Notes under the pieces: model-generated
What the model saw: the letters and a program-made list of their open reading frames with translations, nothing else
Database searches by the model: none
What the model was told of the DNA's origin: nothing
Source: Flaccisagitta enflata
Taxonomy: Eukaryota > Chaetognatha > Sagittoidea > Aphragmophora
Length of the DNA: 64,000 nucleotides
Assembly (NCBI GenBank): GCA_965153355.1
Contig: OZ231127.1
Span: 49,910,001 to 49,974,000 of the forward strand
Direction: 5' to 3'
Shown: piece after piece, positions 49,870 through 61,609 of the stretch
How the letters are laid out: every line of letters begins with the position of its first letter
Position numbering within the stretch: the stretch's first letter is position 1
Translations under genes and position numbers: made by a program

Positions 49870-51550
49870 ACAATCACACGAAAAGAAAGAATGATGTCGA
49901 GGCAGCTTCTGGCATCATCTCAAGAGTAACATCAACTCTCGCATTTGCCTCGACCAATCATGCGGTTATGGCCACAAATGGACAATTAGATTCGACCTCA
50001 TGACCGGATACTATCCCTGCGAATTTATGACGTCACGTGGCAATGGGACGCGCGGCATGCTCTGATGAATATAGACCAAACATGCCTCCATTACGGGAAT
50101 TTACGTATATGGAAATGTACCGGTGAAACGTGTGGTATGATTATATTTGATGTGAAAGTTGACATATCAGGTATTCCACTGTTGCGTATGGTAGAACGCT
50201 TAACGGCTAATGGCAAACTTGACATAATTGCGTACTGAAATCAACCCCCTCAGAAAAAGGATCTGCTCCCATTTTTGAATGGCGAGAATGCCGTAACATC
50301 GGTATGGCCCTCCATAGTTCCAGAGTTACTATGCCGTTCATTTCTATCCCCTCTATGCATACGAGGTTGATACGCCGACCATCGTTTTTAGCCCCACTGC
50401 AGGCATCCGGGGATGGTACGACGGCCTTGCGTAATAAAATGAATCCCTCGTGGTCTGTTTTTCGCGTTCGAGAGGCAGGCCGTTTAGCAACTAAGGACGC
50501 GTTCACAGATACGATGAACGCGCCGAAATATGAAATATGCCATTTGCCGTGAGTTTTGTGTAGAGACAAATAAATAACAACAAACAACAAAAACAAACAC
50601 AACAAAAACCAACAACCACAACCACAACCGCAACAATAACAACCACCGCAATCACAACCACAACAACAACCTGAAGGTCCAACACGTTTGGGTATCTATC
50701 ATTGGTGATATCCATTGTAAAACAAAACATTGCAAGGAAAGACAACGAGAGAGGCGCTGGAACGTGCGAATGTCTTTGGAAATGTTCACGAGACACGAAT
50801 ATGATCGTGTTGTATAAACTTGCAATCACTAGTGTGCTAGTATGCCAGGTATGGTCGACCACTCTTTATGAGCCGGCCACATTTTCTTGCGGCATATCAT
50901 CCCAACCTCAGCTGGAGAGTGAAAAGGACGAGGGTAGAAAAGGGCCTTGTGCGCTCATGTGCGTTCTTTTTGGCTTGTTTGTGTATCAGTGCGTCTATCC
51001 ATTTGTCGGACGGTCGAAAAATTTGTGTTTTTATATTCTTGTAGTTTCAGGTCCGACCTAGGCACTGAGAGCGAAAATCCATGATTCTACATGGGTTCGG
51101 AACCTGCGATTTTAGCCAGGAAACATCAAGCCGCTATATATAGAACGGACTAAGGTTATATTCCTCGCTGAAAACGTTAAGCCAGAATCTTTGTCAGAGC
51201 CTTCAAGTTCGATAAAAGACGGAGGTGTGAGATAGAAAGTGGTGGCAGGCAGCAAATGAACATGAAGCAATAAAAAATGTTTCCCCATCATTTCTTCCAT
51301 TGTGGAACCAATCACTGGACTTGTTCAAACCATTATTTTTTCCTTCGCATTGCTTTCTCAAATGGCCTGTATCGCGACGAAACCCCCGCACTCTTGCATT
51401 ATCATCCCAGTTCCACTCATTGTCCCATATATTGAGCATCCTCCTCCAACCATCGCGTCGACTTCAAATCCTACCCCCTACCATACCTTCCTCCCCCCCC
51501 CCCCATGATCATCCTCCCACACCCCCTCCCCAGTCCCCCCCCCCTTGGTC
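49870..51550. other. Unique, more balanced DNA; no gene recognised
   Basis: The least repetitive stretch of this length outside the GPCR and LINE. Open frames of 82 (+) and 132 (-) codons overlap at 50207-50605, but neither matches a family I know. It has a CREB/E-box-like motif at 50028 and a hairpin CGCGTTCA/TGAACGCG at 50498-50522. An exon or promoter here is possible but not shown. Confidence 0.4.
50028..50039. promoter_or_regulatory. CRE-like TGACGTCA overlapping E-box CACGTG
   Basis: TGACGTCACGTG combines a perfect CRE palindrome with an overlapping E-box. Such motifs bind CREB/ATF and bHLH factors in animals. It lies in unique DNA without an identified gene start nearby, so a regulatory role is inference. 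Confidence 0.3.
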
Positions 51551-51749
51551 CGCCCACGTGCTCTAAGACTGAAGTTGGCGTTGGAGCAGTCGCCTTTAAA
51601 ATTCCAATTCTGCGCGCGCAGAGGCGTAACGCGTCTACGTCGCTTCGAGCGTGACGCCGATTGACAAGGATCCGGAAGCGCAGACGAACGCCAGCGCACG
51701 CCCTGGACAAGCCTCATTAGCAAAAGCCAACGCGCGTGAGAGAATGAGG

Positions 51750-51804
51750 TAGAGAGAATGAGAGAGAGCGAGAGAGCGAGAGAGAGAGAGCGAGAGAGCG
51801 AGAG

Positions 51805-51869
<65 letters not shown>

Positions 51870-51932
51870 TCGCAGGAAGGTGGACGGGCCTTCTAAGCGC
51901 ACGGCCCACTCAAACGCAATCTTTATCCTTCT

Positions 51933-52005
<73 letters not shown>

Positions 52006-52213
52006 CGTTCTTTTTTTACCCCCTATTTGCTCTCTTTTGCTCTTCTTCCGTGCGCTCTACGTCCCATTTAGATGCTTCCCTTTTCTTAATTATCATCCTA
52101 AAACATTTTTATCTTCCATCTGAATTTCGTGTGCACTCCTTTCGCTGTGTGGGAAACGGAGAATGCGTGTGAGAGATGAAGGGTACAAAAGCATTGAGTG
52201 GGTCGCAAGGCGC

Positions 52214-52310
<97 letters not shown>
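51750..52310. repeat. Cluster of (GA)n and (CT)n microsatellites
   Basis: GA/GAGC tract 51754-51865, CT tract 51936-52000, GA tract 52217-52300. The CT and GA tracts alternate in orientation within 550 bp. Frames are artefacts. Confidence 0.95.
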
Positions 52311-52311
<1 letters not shown>

Positions 52312-52559
52312 GAAAGAGAGAGAGAAAGAGAAGAGAAAAGGGGACAGAGAGACCAAGGGAGAGATCGGAAATCCCATTCTGCTTAATCAAACTCACCTGG
52401 ATTTGAGTGAGTGTGTGATTCATGATTGGATTGGGTATTGACCGCACCCACTTTTTCCCTCGTCCAATCTCAAATCCAATCTCAATCTCTTCCATTCAGC
52501 ATATGTATGACCAACGAGGCGATCTGTCCTTCTGTCCTTCTGCACCAACAGTTTTTAAC

Positions 52560-53580
52560 TTATCAAATTTGCTTTGGGGCCCCGGGGCGCTTTTGAAATT
52601 GAAAAGGCCCCGGATATTTGAGTACCCGAACACCAAAGTGCGAGTGCCGCGGGTGGGGAGGGGTACAAAATAGGCTTGGTAAGGGAGGCAAAATCAGTGA
52701 CCCTTTAGGCAACATCAGTAAATCATAAAAATTCATCTCCAACGACGAAAAAGTAAATCTGCCACCCCACGAAAAAGTAAACCTTAGGTCCAAAAAAATT
52801 GAAGGATTAAACTTGAAGGTTTTCGTATGCATTTAAAGACTCCTGCAAAAATTTTAAATGTGTTTTTTAAGCATGCAAGCTATTATTTATATGTGTTCAT
52901 GGTTTTAAATACAAAAATATTAAAATTTGTAAGCAATAGTTAGCAAATGCTTTTAACTTTTATATTGTGTTTTTCTTTACAAAGCAAAAACTGAAAAAAC
53001 AAGTTAAAATGCAATTTTTTTAGCCCGTTTTTGTTCAACTTTTTCAAAAACTTGAAAACTAAGTGTAAATAACCATAAAATACACATGCTTTTTGTTACC
53101 AGACTTTTTTCAGAAATTTTTGTATATTAGAGCTTAATGATAGCAAAAAATCATAAAAAAATCTTTTTCAAGAATGGTTTTTTGTTGTAATATTTTTCCA
53201 ATTATAAAACAATCCATAGCAAATAAAGGAAAGGATCAAAGCATATGTGAGCAACTTTTTTGTATCTGTTTTTTTTTGGAAACTATGAAAATCACTTTTT
53301 AGCCTAAGCATCAAACATATGTTTAAAACTTTACTTCACTTTTCATATAATCTTTTTTATTTTGGTACTAATGTAAAAAACTTTTTTTCTCCATCGCAAA
53401 AACTATTTATCTTAACATTATTGGCCAAGGGTTTCATTATTGAAGCCAACGACCAAGAATGCCTTAAGACTATTGCATAAAAAAAGACATTTCATCATCT
53501 AAAACCCGAGTTATGAATATCGGTGACCAACAGCCCCTCATCCACCTGAAGGGGTGAAAATTGGGGACCCTCTTTCAGTC
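52560..53580. other. AT-rich unique DNA, no gene seen
   Basis: 52800-53500 is strongly AT-rich with T and A runs. No coding or repeat family recognised. Confidence 0.45.
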
Positions 53581-54099
53581 TAGTCCCAGACTTGAGATAT
53601 CGGGGGAAGATGAGGAAGACAAAGAGAGAGAGAGAGATGAGAGAGAGGATGAGCAGAGAGAGGTGGAAGAGAGAGAGAGAGAAAGAAAAGAGAGAGAGAG
53701 AAGAGAGAGAGAGAAGAGAGAAGAGAGAGAGAGAGAGAGAGAAGAGAGATGAATGAGAGTGAGGATAGAGATGGAGATAGAGCGAGGAGAAGAGAGGCGG
53801 AATAAAAGAGAACGGAATCGCGGAAATATAAAAGTAGGTTGTACCGAGAAGATGCGTTAAGAAGGAAAGAAATGCAACGGAATCGAGAGATGGATTTAGC
53901 ATTTCCCAATTTCCTTCATTCGAGAGTATTGGGTTTAAAAGATGTGGAGACAGACATGGAGACAGACGGAAATCATCTGAGCATCTTTCAATCTGTAACA
54001 GAACCCTTGCCACTACCAGACCCTGTGGCGTCACCCGAGGATCCAGAAATAGATTTGAATAAAGCAAAAAAAAAAAAAAGAATAAACAAGATGAAGCAG

Positions 54100-54152
<53 letters not shown>

Positions 54153-54300
54153 CAGAGAGAGAAGACAGAGAGAGGAGGAGACAACAATCTGTTGGCATTC
54201 AAGAAACAGACAAAGACAGAGTTAAGACAAATAATTTGGTGGTGATTTTTTTTCTTTTCCAAGAACTAATGTTGGCTTGAGATATCGGGAAAACACCTAC
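53581..54300. repeat. (GA)n-rich block between two CTTGAGATATCGGG motifs
   Basis: GA-rich repeat at 53617-53750 and a GA tract at 54102-54147. The block starts GACTTGAGATATCGGGGG near 53589 and ends GGCTTGAGATATCGGGAAAA near 54274, echoing the ends of the foldback elements at 35225 and 62084, but in direct rather than inverted orientation. Confidence 0.6.
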
Positions 54301-55237
54301 CCTCGTTGGTAGGTGCCAAACCACCAGATGTTACGATTTCGCGCCTTCAAAGGGTATAGAGGACATTGGGCCGTTGGTTTTGCCAGCGGGCCGTGCGCGT
54401 CCGTCTTTACGGATTGTTTCATTTTTTCATTGCCACACATCCCCTTTCAACGTTCTGACTACATTATAATTGTTTTTTTTTATCCCGCGCTTCACGTTGA
54501 CCTGATTTTACCCCTTCCCTCTAGCCAAAATCAACCCACCAACGTTTCATTTTTAAAGTTGCAATTAAAAAGATTTAACCAGATTTAGCAATTTTAGAAA
54601 ATTCTTTTATTTAAAAAGGATTTAACTAGTTTGTCTATAGCATAAAAAAGACGAACGATTTCAAAGTTTGCTAAATTGAGGTCAGTTCCTTGCCAGTAAA
54701 TCTTTTACAAAGAAATTAGGACACGGTTGGGCTCGAAATCACCCTGGCACCCAAACTCTAATCTAATGATCACACGGATATTGGGCCACGAGAAATCACC
54801 TTGCTAAAACTCTGGAAGCAGCTGCTGCACCGAAACATGCTGTGAAAGAAAAGATGCAAAGCTGGAATCTGCTGTGACGCTTCTAAAAATGGGGAAGTTA
54901 AAGAATTGAACTATCACTGACGAGAAAAGATGAAATGGGACAAAACTCAAGAATGAAAAAACTGAAATACAAAGTGAACTCACTGAAAAAAGTCAAAAAA
55001 AGTGTAAAGACTCCATGATATAACATGAAAAAACTAAGACGGAGAAAATGCCCCTGATCAAAGGGGCAATTCGGGCAATTATCTTGCCCCCTTTCGCTTT
55101 ATCCTTCTTTTTCCCGTTTGCCGTTTATCTCCATGCAATTTTGTGTTTAAAATGTTACTATTCATTTCCAAGATTCAGGTAGCTTTCACGATATCGGTGC
55201 CGTCTTCCATTTCCTTGGCCGCTCATTTTTTTGCATC
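54301..55237. other. Region upstream of LINE ORF1; 5' boundary not found
   Basis: May include the LINE 5' UTR. No promoter or target-site duplication could be placed by eye. Confidence 0.35.
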
Positions 55238-56170
55238 ATGGGAAAAAAAGGTGCTTCCGGGTCCGGCTCCTCGTCCGGCTCCTCATCCGCCTCCGCCTCC
55301 CCATCTTCAAACCAGGCATCGCCTCCGCCTCCGCCGTCTGCTCCCTCCGCCGTTGCCCACGCCGCCCTCGAAAAGCGCGTGGCCAACCTGGAGGAGAAGC
55401 AGAAAAAGAGAAATCTCTTCGCCATCGTCCGTCAAAAAAAAGACCTCCTTAACGCGGAAGCGAAATCATATTCCGATAACTTTCTTACTAAAGGCGCCAA
55501 GTTTGACATCAAAGATGCCCAGGGCGACAAAGAGAAAGAAGAAAAATTTCGGGAAAAGATGGTCCGCATCTTCGTCGACCAAGGCCTAATCCCGGCGAAG
55601 AAAGTGTTTGTTGCGGGTCCGAAAACCGACGGAAGGGATCGCATCCTCCGCGGCGTCCTACGTCACTGCCATCCATTGGGCTCGAAGGATAATTGCTCCG
55701 TCGTCATTGCCTTCCTCGAGTCTTGGCTCGTCGGCCAAATCCACAAGAAGCTGACCGATGGGAAAAGGCTCAAGGATAACATCCGCATCATCCCTCACCT
55801 GCCTCCCATTCTTGACGCCCTCCGAAATGGTGCCCTCCACTCACGGCGTCAACTGATTACCGCCACCCCTGGCCGCAAAATCATCATGAAGCGGCTGCTA
55901 CGGCGGCCGTGGATTCAACTCGTGGAGACGAAGGATGGGCGGAAAAAGCCAATCGAGTTTCCCGTCGGCGATGACAGGCTCGTCAATCCCGCCCTGACGC
56001 TCGCTAGGCTCGAAGTCGAAGGGAAAGATACTTTCACGCCAAAAGCGCTTCTTCCCGCCGACCAACAGCGGCTGATACGGCCGGGAGTAGTCCGCCCGCA
56101 CAACCCCGATGACGACGATGCCGATGCCGACGAACTGGACGCGAGTCTGATGGACACTCTCGACCTCTAA
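55238..56170 (+). CDS. LINE ORF1-like nucleic-acid-binding protein (310 aa)
   Basis: Intact 310-residue frame. Residues 1-45 are a Ser/Gly/Pro-rich tail. About 46-62 (AALEKRVANLEEKQKKR) look like a short coiled coil. 115-230 resemble the RNA-binding C-terminal part of L1-type ORF1 proteins: VVIAFLESW, then a basic stretch and IRIIPHLPPILDALRN, with HSRRQL and RKIIMKRLL following. The C-terminus is acidic (DDDDADADE). Such proteins coat the element RNA during retrotransposition. Start ATG at 55238, context CATCATGG. The frame is strikingly GC-rich at third positions compared with ORF2. It could instead be a domesticated ORF1-derived gene or belong to another element. Confidence 0.6.
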   Translation: MGKKGASGSGSSSGSSSASASPSSNQASPPPPPSAPSAVAHAALEKRVANLEEKQKKRNLFAIVRQKKDLLNAEAKSYSDNFLTKGAKFDIKDAQGDKEKEEKFREKMVRIFVDQGLIPAKKVFVAGPKTDGRDRILRGVLRHCHPLGSKDNCSVVIAFLESWLVGQIHKKLTDGKRLKDNIRIIPHLPPILDALRNGALHSRRQLITATPGRKIIMKRLLRRPWIQLVETKDGRKKPIEFPVGDDRLVNPALTLARLEVEGKDTFTPKALLPADQQRLIRPGVVRPHNPDDDDADADELDASLMDTLDL

Positions 56171-57099
56171 ATGCAATTTCCCATCCTCGTCTCTGAATTA
56201 GTCACTTTGATTTTAAATCAGTCACTTTGATTTTGCTCTACAATAGTCGCTTTGATTTTACCGAGCTGTGACCTCTCTTCAATTCTACCTGCGTCTTTTT
56301 GCGTTTTTATTCAGTACAGCGATGGTCGTTCTTGATTTTCATACACAGTCACTCCTTTTAATTCATCCTGCGTAATATTTCTGGCTGTGATGTTTTCTAA
56401 CTACCTCGATTTTCACATATTATTACTTGAAGATGCTTTACATTCTCATCGTTTTAAATTATTATATGAAGATGCTTTTCTTTTGCTTCGTCTGTCTTTT
56501 TAAAATTATTATCTGAAAGTGCCCTTAATCATTCTTGTCCATGTGATTATTTCCTTTCCATATCCGTTTTTTACCGCAAAATGCAATAAATTAAAATGCA
56601 ACCACAAATCGGCGGCTGGCGGAGACGTGCAATCAAGACAAAGACCGAAACAAAACAAAAACAAAAACAAAACAAAAAACTTAAAACAGAAATGTTGACG
56701 ATGCAAAAACGCGAATTGTGTTAAAACATGGCACACAACGGGCAATCAACCCCAAAATCCCAATAAGCACGTCTCAAAGAAACACGCGGAAAATGTGAAG
56801 TGGTATACGACATCAAAAAAGGTTTCAATCTGGATTCAGTCTCGATGAATACTTATGCCTAAACCAAGGTAAACGCTACCTGAGTCGTTGGTATGAGCTT
56901 ATCATTGTTGATACATGGTTAATGAAATTGATGACTAAGTACCTAAGCAAATCAGCGATAGTTAATGGTTCTCCAAACAACTGTTACGTAAAAGCTCCGT
57001 CTTCCATTTCTCTCATTTCATTTTTCTGTTATTAGGGTGTCTCACCTTTCCCCTTTCCATGTCTGACTTTACATCGCTCTTTTCTTTCTCTTTTCTTTT
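56171..57099. other. Spacer between ORF1 and ORF2
   Basis: AT-rich. Just after ORF1, GTCACTTTGATTTT occurs three times (56201, 56220, 56247 area, the last as GTCGCTTTGATTTT). TTATTA-TGAAGATGC-like motifs occur near 56415, 56460 and 56508. The last 100 bases before ORF2 are pyrimidine-rich. No reading frame of interest. Confidence 0.5.
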
Positions 57100-60000
57100 T
57101 TGATAATGACGGATTATGAAGAGAATATTGAAGATGTATTAAAAAATCCAAATAAAAATCTTGATAATATCTTCAAACAAAACCTAGTTTCAGATGAAAA
57201 TAGTGAAGAAATAAGAAATGAACTTAAAGATTGCCAATACCACACTGAAACAGAATTTCTTGAATATCTCTCATCAAAAAATGCATCAGATGAAACTCAT
57301 CTGAAAATTATCTCTATGAACATTGCTAATCTCCTAGCTAAACTTAGTAGCTTGAAAATTTTTACTCAAAATATTTGAAATAATTCAAATAAACCAAATA
57401 TAATTGCTCTCACTGAAACTCATTTGAATGAAAAACAAAATCATGGCTATTCAACCTCAGACCTCCAAAATCTCCTACCTGGCTACAAATTTTTCCATGA
57501 GGACAGGAAAAATAAAAAAGGTGGAGGAGTGGGGATATTTATTGAGGAAAAACTGGCTGAAAGTGCAAAAATCTTATACCCAGAAATCTTTACTGATGAA
57601 ATTTTTGAAGGATTGATAATCAAAATTCCTGAGATGAATTTAAATACTGGAAAGAAAAACCTGATTATTCTTAATGTTTATCGCCAACCTGGTGATGGCA
57701 ATACAAAAACCTTTTTGGATTCAATGAACAAGTGTCTTGAATATCTTGATAAAAAATCAAATGAGCTAGTTATAGTGGGTGATATGAACCTTGATCTTTT
57801 AAAGTATGAAACTCACCCTATGACTTCTGAATACCTTGACCAAATGGTGGCATATGGTTTGCTACCAGGCATAACCAGACCTACGAGGATTAAGCATTCA
57901 AGTGCTACCCTCATTGATCATATCTTTTATAAAGGAGAAAATATTGATTTTGGGATACTTGCCTCTGAGCTTGCTGGTTCACATGGCTACACTGACCACT
58001 TCCCAGTCTTTTGCATTATAAAACTTTATGAACCTTCTAAAGCTACTATGACTAAAACAACAATAAGGTACTTCACCCAGTCAGGAAACTCACTACGAAA
58101 AGAATCACTTAAGAAAGAAAAATGGGAAGAAGTTCTTAGCGAATCAGAGCCAAATGCTGCTTTTGAATCCTTTTTGGCCATTTATGAAAAACATTACTCA
58201 AATGCAATCACAACCAAAACATTTACAAATAAGGGAAATCGGCTCCCAAAAAAACCATGGATGACCTCAAACATCTTATACAAAATTAGGAAACGAGATC
58301 GTCTGGCTAAAATGAAAAACCGAAGGGCCGATTATAAGAAACTCAGAAACGAGATAGTTAGTGACTGTCGTAAAGCAGAAAAAAACTACTTTGACTGTAA
58401 AATTCAAGAAAATATCAATAATACTAAGGAGCACTGGAAAGTACTGAAACAAATTATGGGTAAAACCAACAATAAAACAGATCTTCCAGTAACCTTCAAA
58501 CATAACAATACCTGGCTAACAAATATAAAAGAAAGTGCAACCTTTATGAACCAATTCTATGCCACAGTTGGGCCTAACACAAATGAAAGTGTTGGTGTGT
58601 CTCACAAGGAAGCAGAACACTATATGCTTCAGCACTGTGAAAGAAACCCAGAAACCCTTGTTACTACTGAATTTACAAAAGAGGATGTGATTAATGCCTG
58701 TAAGCGATTGAATGCTAAAAAAAGCTGTGATGCATATGGCTTATCTCAGGCAGTTGTGATAAGTGATGGGGGTATTATTGCATCTGTACTAACACACTTA
58801 GCAAATTGCTCACTAAATGCAGGTACATTTCCTGATAAAATGAAAGTTGCTAAAGTCATCCCAATTTATAAAGGCAAAGGGGAGAAATATTCATTTACTA
58901 ACTACAGGCCTATTTCTTTACTGCCTGTATTTTCAAAAATTGTCGAAAAAATGATATACTCTAAGCTTTTTGATTTTCTGGTCCGATACCAAATTTTATT
59001 CAAGTCTCAATACGGATTTAGAAAGGGAAGGAATACCTCGCATGCAACAATAGATTTTTTACAAACTATAGAAAAAGCATTCCAGGATCAAGAATATGCC
59101 ATAGGGATCTTTTGTGACTTGAGCAAAGCTTTTGACACACTTGATCATAGTATTCTGCTAAAAAAATTAGATCATTATGGAATAAGAGGGAACTGGCTTG
59201 CATGGTTTAAATCCTACCTAACAAACCGTAAACAGTATGTTGACCTAAATGGAGCTCTAAGTGGCAATGAGGATATTACTGTTGGGGTACCACAAGGAAG
59301 CATCCTTGGCCCTCTGTTATTTCTCATATACATAAATGATCTACCTGCCTCACTTAGTCAATTAATTCCAGTTATGTTTGCTGATGATACAAACCTCATT
59401 ATCAAAGGCAAAAACCTCTCAGATTTAACATTGTCAATTAATAAAGATTTGAGATCCCTAAGTGACTACTTCAAAGCTAACAAACTTAAACTTAACATCG
59501 ACAAAACAAAAATGGTCTGCTTTAGAAAGAAAGGTCAATCTTTTGCAAAGGAAGATATGAAAATAGTCCTAGATAACATTTCAATTGATTGCGAAGATTC
59601 TGCTACTTTCTTAGGTATATGCCTTGATAGTCATTTAACATGGGAAAAACACTGCAACATTGTTGCTTTGAAAATGGCTAAAAATTCTGGAATTCTTAAC
59701 AGAATAAAAAACTATTTACCATCCTCTTCTTTGTTAATCCTGTATAATTCACTTGTGTCTTCTCTTTTCACTTATGGTCTTGAAATCTGGGGAGCATGTC
59801 GCGCCAAAAATCTTAAAAGATTGAGTGTTATCCAAAAGAAATCAATAAGATCTATCACTAAGTGTCATTGGCTTTCCCATTCAGAACCTCGTATGAAAAA
59901 TCTCAAGGTTTTGAATATTGAAGATCAATATTTTTTGCAATGTGCTGGACTAACTTATGACATGCTGAAAGGATTTGCCCCTGATATCCTCTCTCTTTTG

Positions 60001-60282
60001 GATGAACAAAATGATAACAACATTAAAGTGACTAGATCAGTAACAAACAAACCTCAAAATCTAAAACCTCTATCATTTAATTCAAATAGGTTAAAAAACA
60101 ACTTTCAGAACTTAATAACTGGAATATGGAACACCCTACCCGAAAACTTTCAAAATGCGACCTCCCGGAAAATTTTCAAAGCCTCGTTGAAAAAAAGTAT
60201 TCTTGACCAATATAAAGAAAAAGTTGATTGCTCAAACCCCAGATGCTTTGACACGCGGTTTCATGACTCTCCCCACCTATGA
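57100..60282 (+). CDS. LINE ORF2: APE endonuclease-reverse transcriptase, one in-frame stop
   Basis: 1,061 codons in one frame, interrupted only by TGA at 57376-57378 (codon 93). It nicks the target and copies element RNA by target-primed reverse transcription. The endonuclease shows N74, ALTET (E106), NVYRQPG (Y194), GDMNLD (D228, N230), TLIDHIF (D273) and TDHFPVF (299-300). The RT shows FTNYRPISLLPVFSKIVEK, DLSKAFDTLDH, VGVPQGSILGPLLFLIYIND and FADDTN (D762, D763), then a C-terminal region with TFLGICLDSHLTWEKH. Motifs place it in the CR1/Jockey/Daphne group. There is no RNase H or zinc-knuckle domain. The stop lies between endonuclease motifs, so unless read through no full enzyme is made; otherwise the element looks recent. 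Confidence 0.9.
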
Positions 60283-60735
60283 TTTCCCTTTTAAATGACT
60301 TTCTTTCACTTGCCTGGTTCTTGTTTAAACATCCCCACCACCACATCCTGCTCAACCCGACTTTTTGGCTCTTCCCCCACCCCATATGGTTTGCTCGTCA
60401 CATGGTCATTTTGCTACTCACATTTTCCATTATTTCAGATTTCATCCCTCAATCATCTCATTTCACTCTCGTTCCATCCTTTCCACAAACTCAACATCCA
60501 TTCACTGACTCAATAGAATCGTTACATTCAGCCATCCGTTTACTTAGCATGTTTCTTATGTTGTTTTTTTGTCCTCATCCGTCATACATACACTTATACC
60601 TATTCACCACTTTTCACCTTTTTAGCTTCCCCCTCCTCCTCCCTTTTCTTCTTTTCTTTCTTTTCCCCTGTCACAATGAATCAATTATAACTATTACACC
60701 AATCTTTTTAGGTTCTTAAGTCGCATTTCTGCCCA
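60283..60735. other. LINE 3' UTR, proximal part
   Basis: Pyrimidine-rich, without coding signal. Frames at 60279-60719 overlap the LINE end and are not called. Confidence 0.5.
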
Positions 60736-60904
60736 ACCCTCTTGTGGGTAAGGCGGTGTGTGCACGTTGGCGAATTGGCGCCAACGGAAAACTTTGGACT
60801 TCGGTCCCGCACATGGTTGCCAATTGCGGCAACTGCTCAATCCCGTCCTCGGGATAATCGCGCTGGTTACCAATTGCGGTAACTGTTTAACCTTCTTTGA
60901 AGGT
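60736..60904 (+). ncRNA. Cluster of seven hairpins in the LINE 3' region
   Basis: Stems, in order: ACCC/GGGT (60736-60749); CGTTGGCG/CGCCAACG (60765-60786); GGAC-TTCG-GTCC (60796-60807), a cUUCGg tetraloop if transcribed; GTTGCC/GGCAAC with loop AATTGC (60816-60833); TCCCG/CGGGA (60841-60854); GTTACC/GGTAAC with the same loop AATTGC (60866-60883); ACCTTC/GAAGGT (60890-60904). An A run follows. A structured 3' end is used by some LINE reverse transcriptases to select their own RNA; that role here is inference. Confidence 0.6.
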
Positions 60905-60927
60905 CTCAAGTAAAGGAAAAAAAAGGT

Positions 60928-61580
60928 AAACATCAAATAATGAACTTCATTCCTTTTCAGATTCCCATATCTTTTTGAATCACTACAGCAACTTAAACTA
61001 GAGAAGAAATTACCTTAACAAACTGACTGAACTCACACGTCCTCCGACTTATGCATGTGCTTGTTTTTAGGGAAAAAGGACTCGAACTACGAAGGTGTGG
61101 AAAGAGGCCCATCTCTCATCTGGAAACTGGGACAGGGGTGAAGCGAAGTTGCACGGGTCCCCTGTTTTTTAACCACTAATTTTATTACAGATGTTTGGCG
61201 GACGCCGCAAATGCTGAAACTCACCCCCCATACCCGCCCACAACATCACAAAACCTATAACATGAACCCTAATTTTCCCCCTCTTCCTCAGATGCTGCCA
61301 GGGTGGATACGTACCAATCGAGCGCCAAAAAGCGATTTTCCGAGTCCGTGACGCAGCAACGTGGAAACGCCAGACACAGTCTCGCCCGGTGCAACCGTCA
61401 AACGAACCTCGCCGCGCCACGGAAACAACATTGAGAAGCAAACTTTCTTTCCCTCTCCCTCCTTTCATTCCGACAAAAACCCACGAACTTCAAAACATGC
61501 ACGTGCTTCGGAAGACGTGTGCCAAAAAAACTCAACAATCACATTCAAACCTGGTCTCACAAGTGCAAGCCCTCTGACCA
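60928..61580. other. No gene recognised
   Basis: Moderate GC. Small overlapping frames at 61169-61603 on both strands have no recognisable motif. Confidence 0.4.
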
Positions 61581-61609
61581 TAACACTTAAACGTCTATCC
61601 TAGAAACGT

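Larger units (their letters stand above)
55238..60927 (+). mobile_element. Non-LTR retrotransposon (CR1/Jockey-type LINE), nearly full length
   Basis: ORF1 (55238-56170), a ~930-bp AT-rich spacer, ORF2 (57100-60282, one internal TGA), and a 3' region with seven hairpins ending in an A run at 60917-60924. The order ORF1, then APE-RT ORF2, is that of CR1/Jockey-group LINEs. The real 5' end is upstream of 55238. An alternative 3' end near 61745 (TTGATTGATTTATTG) is possible. ORF1 is GC-rich and ORF2 AT-rich, so they may not share an origin. Confidence 0.65.

Noticed and set aside
48684-49873. 376-codon Phe/Leu/Ser frame (+) and 222-codon Lys/Arg/Glu frame (-)
   Set aside because: Translation of the TTTC/TTCC array; not a protein.
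50207-50605. Gene candidate on either strand
   Set aside because: Overlapping frames on both strands with no recognisable family, splice support or poly(A) signal. Kept only as an unresolved unique region.
60279-60719. 146-codon frame after ORF2
   Set aside because: Starts at the ORF2 end, pyrimidine-rich composition, no motifs; probably 3' UTR.
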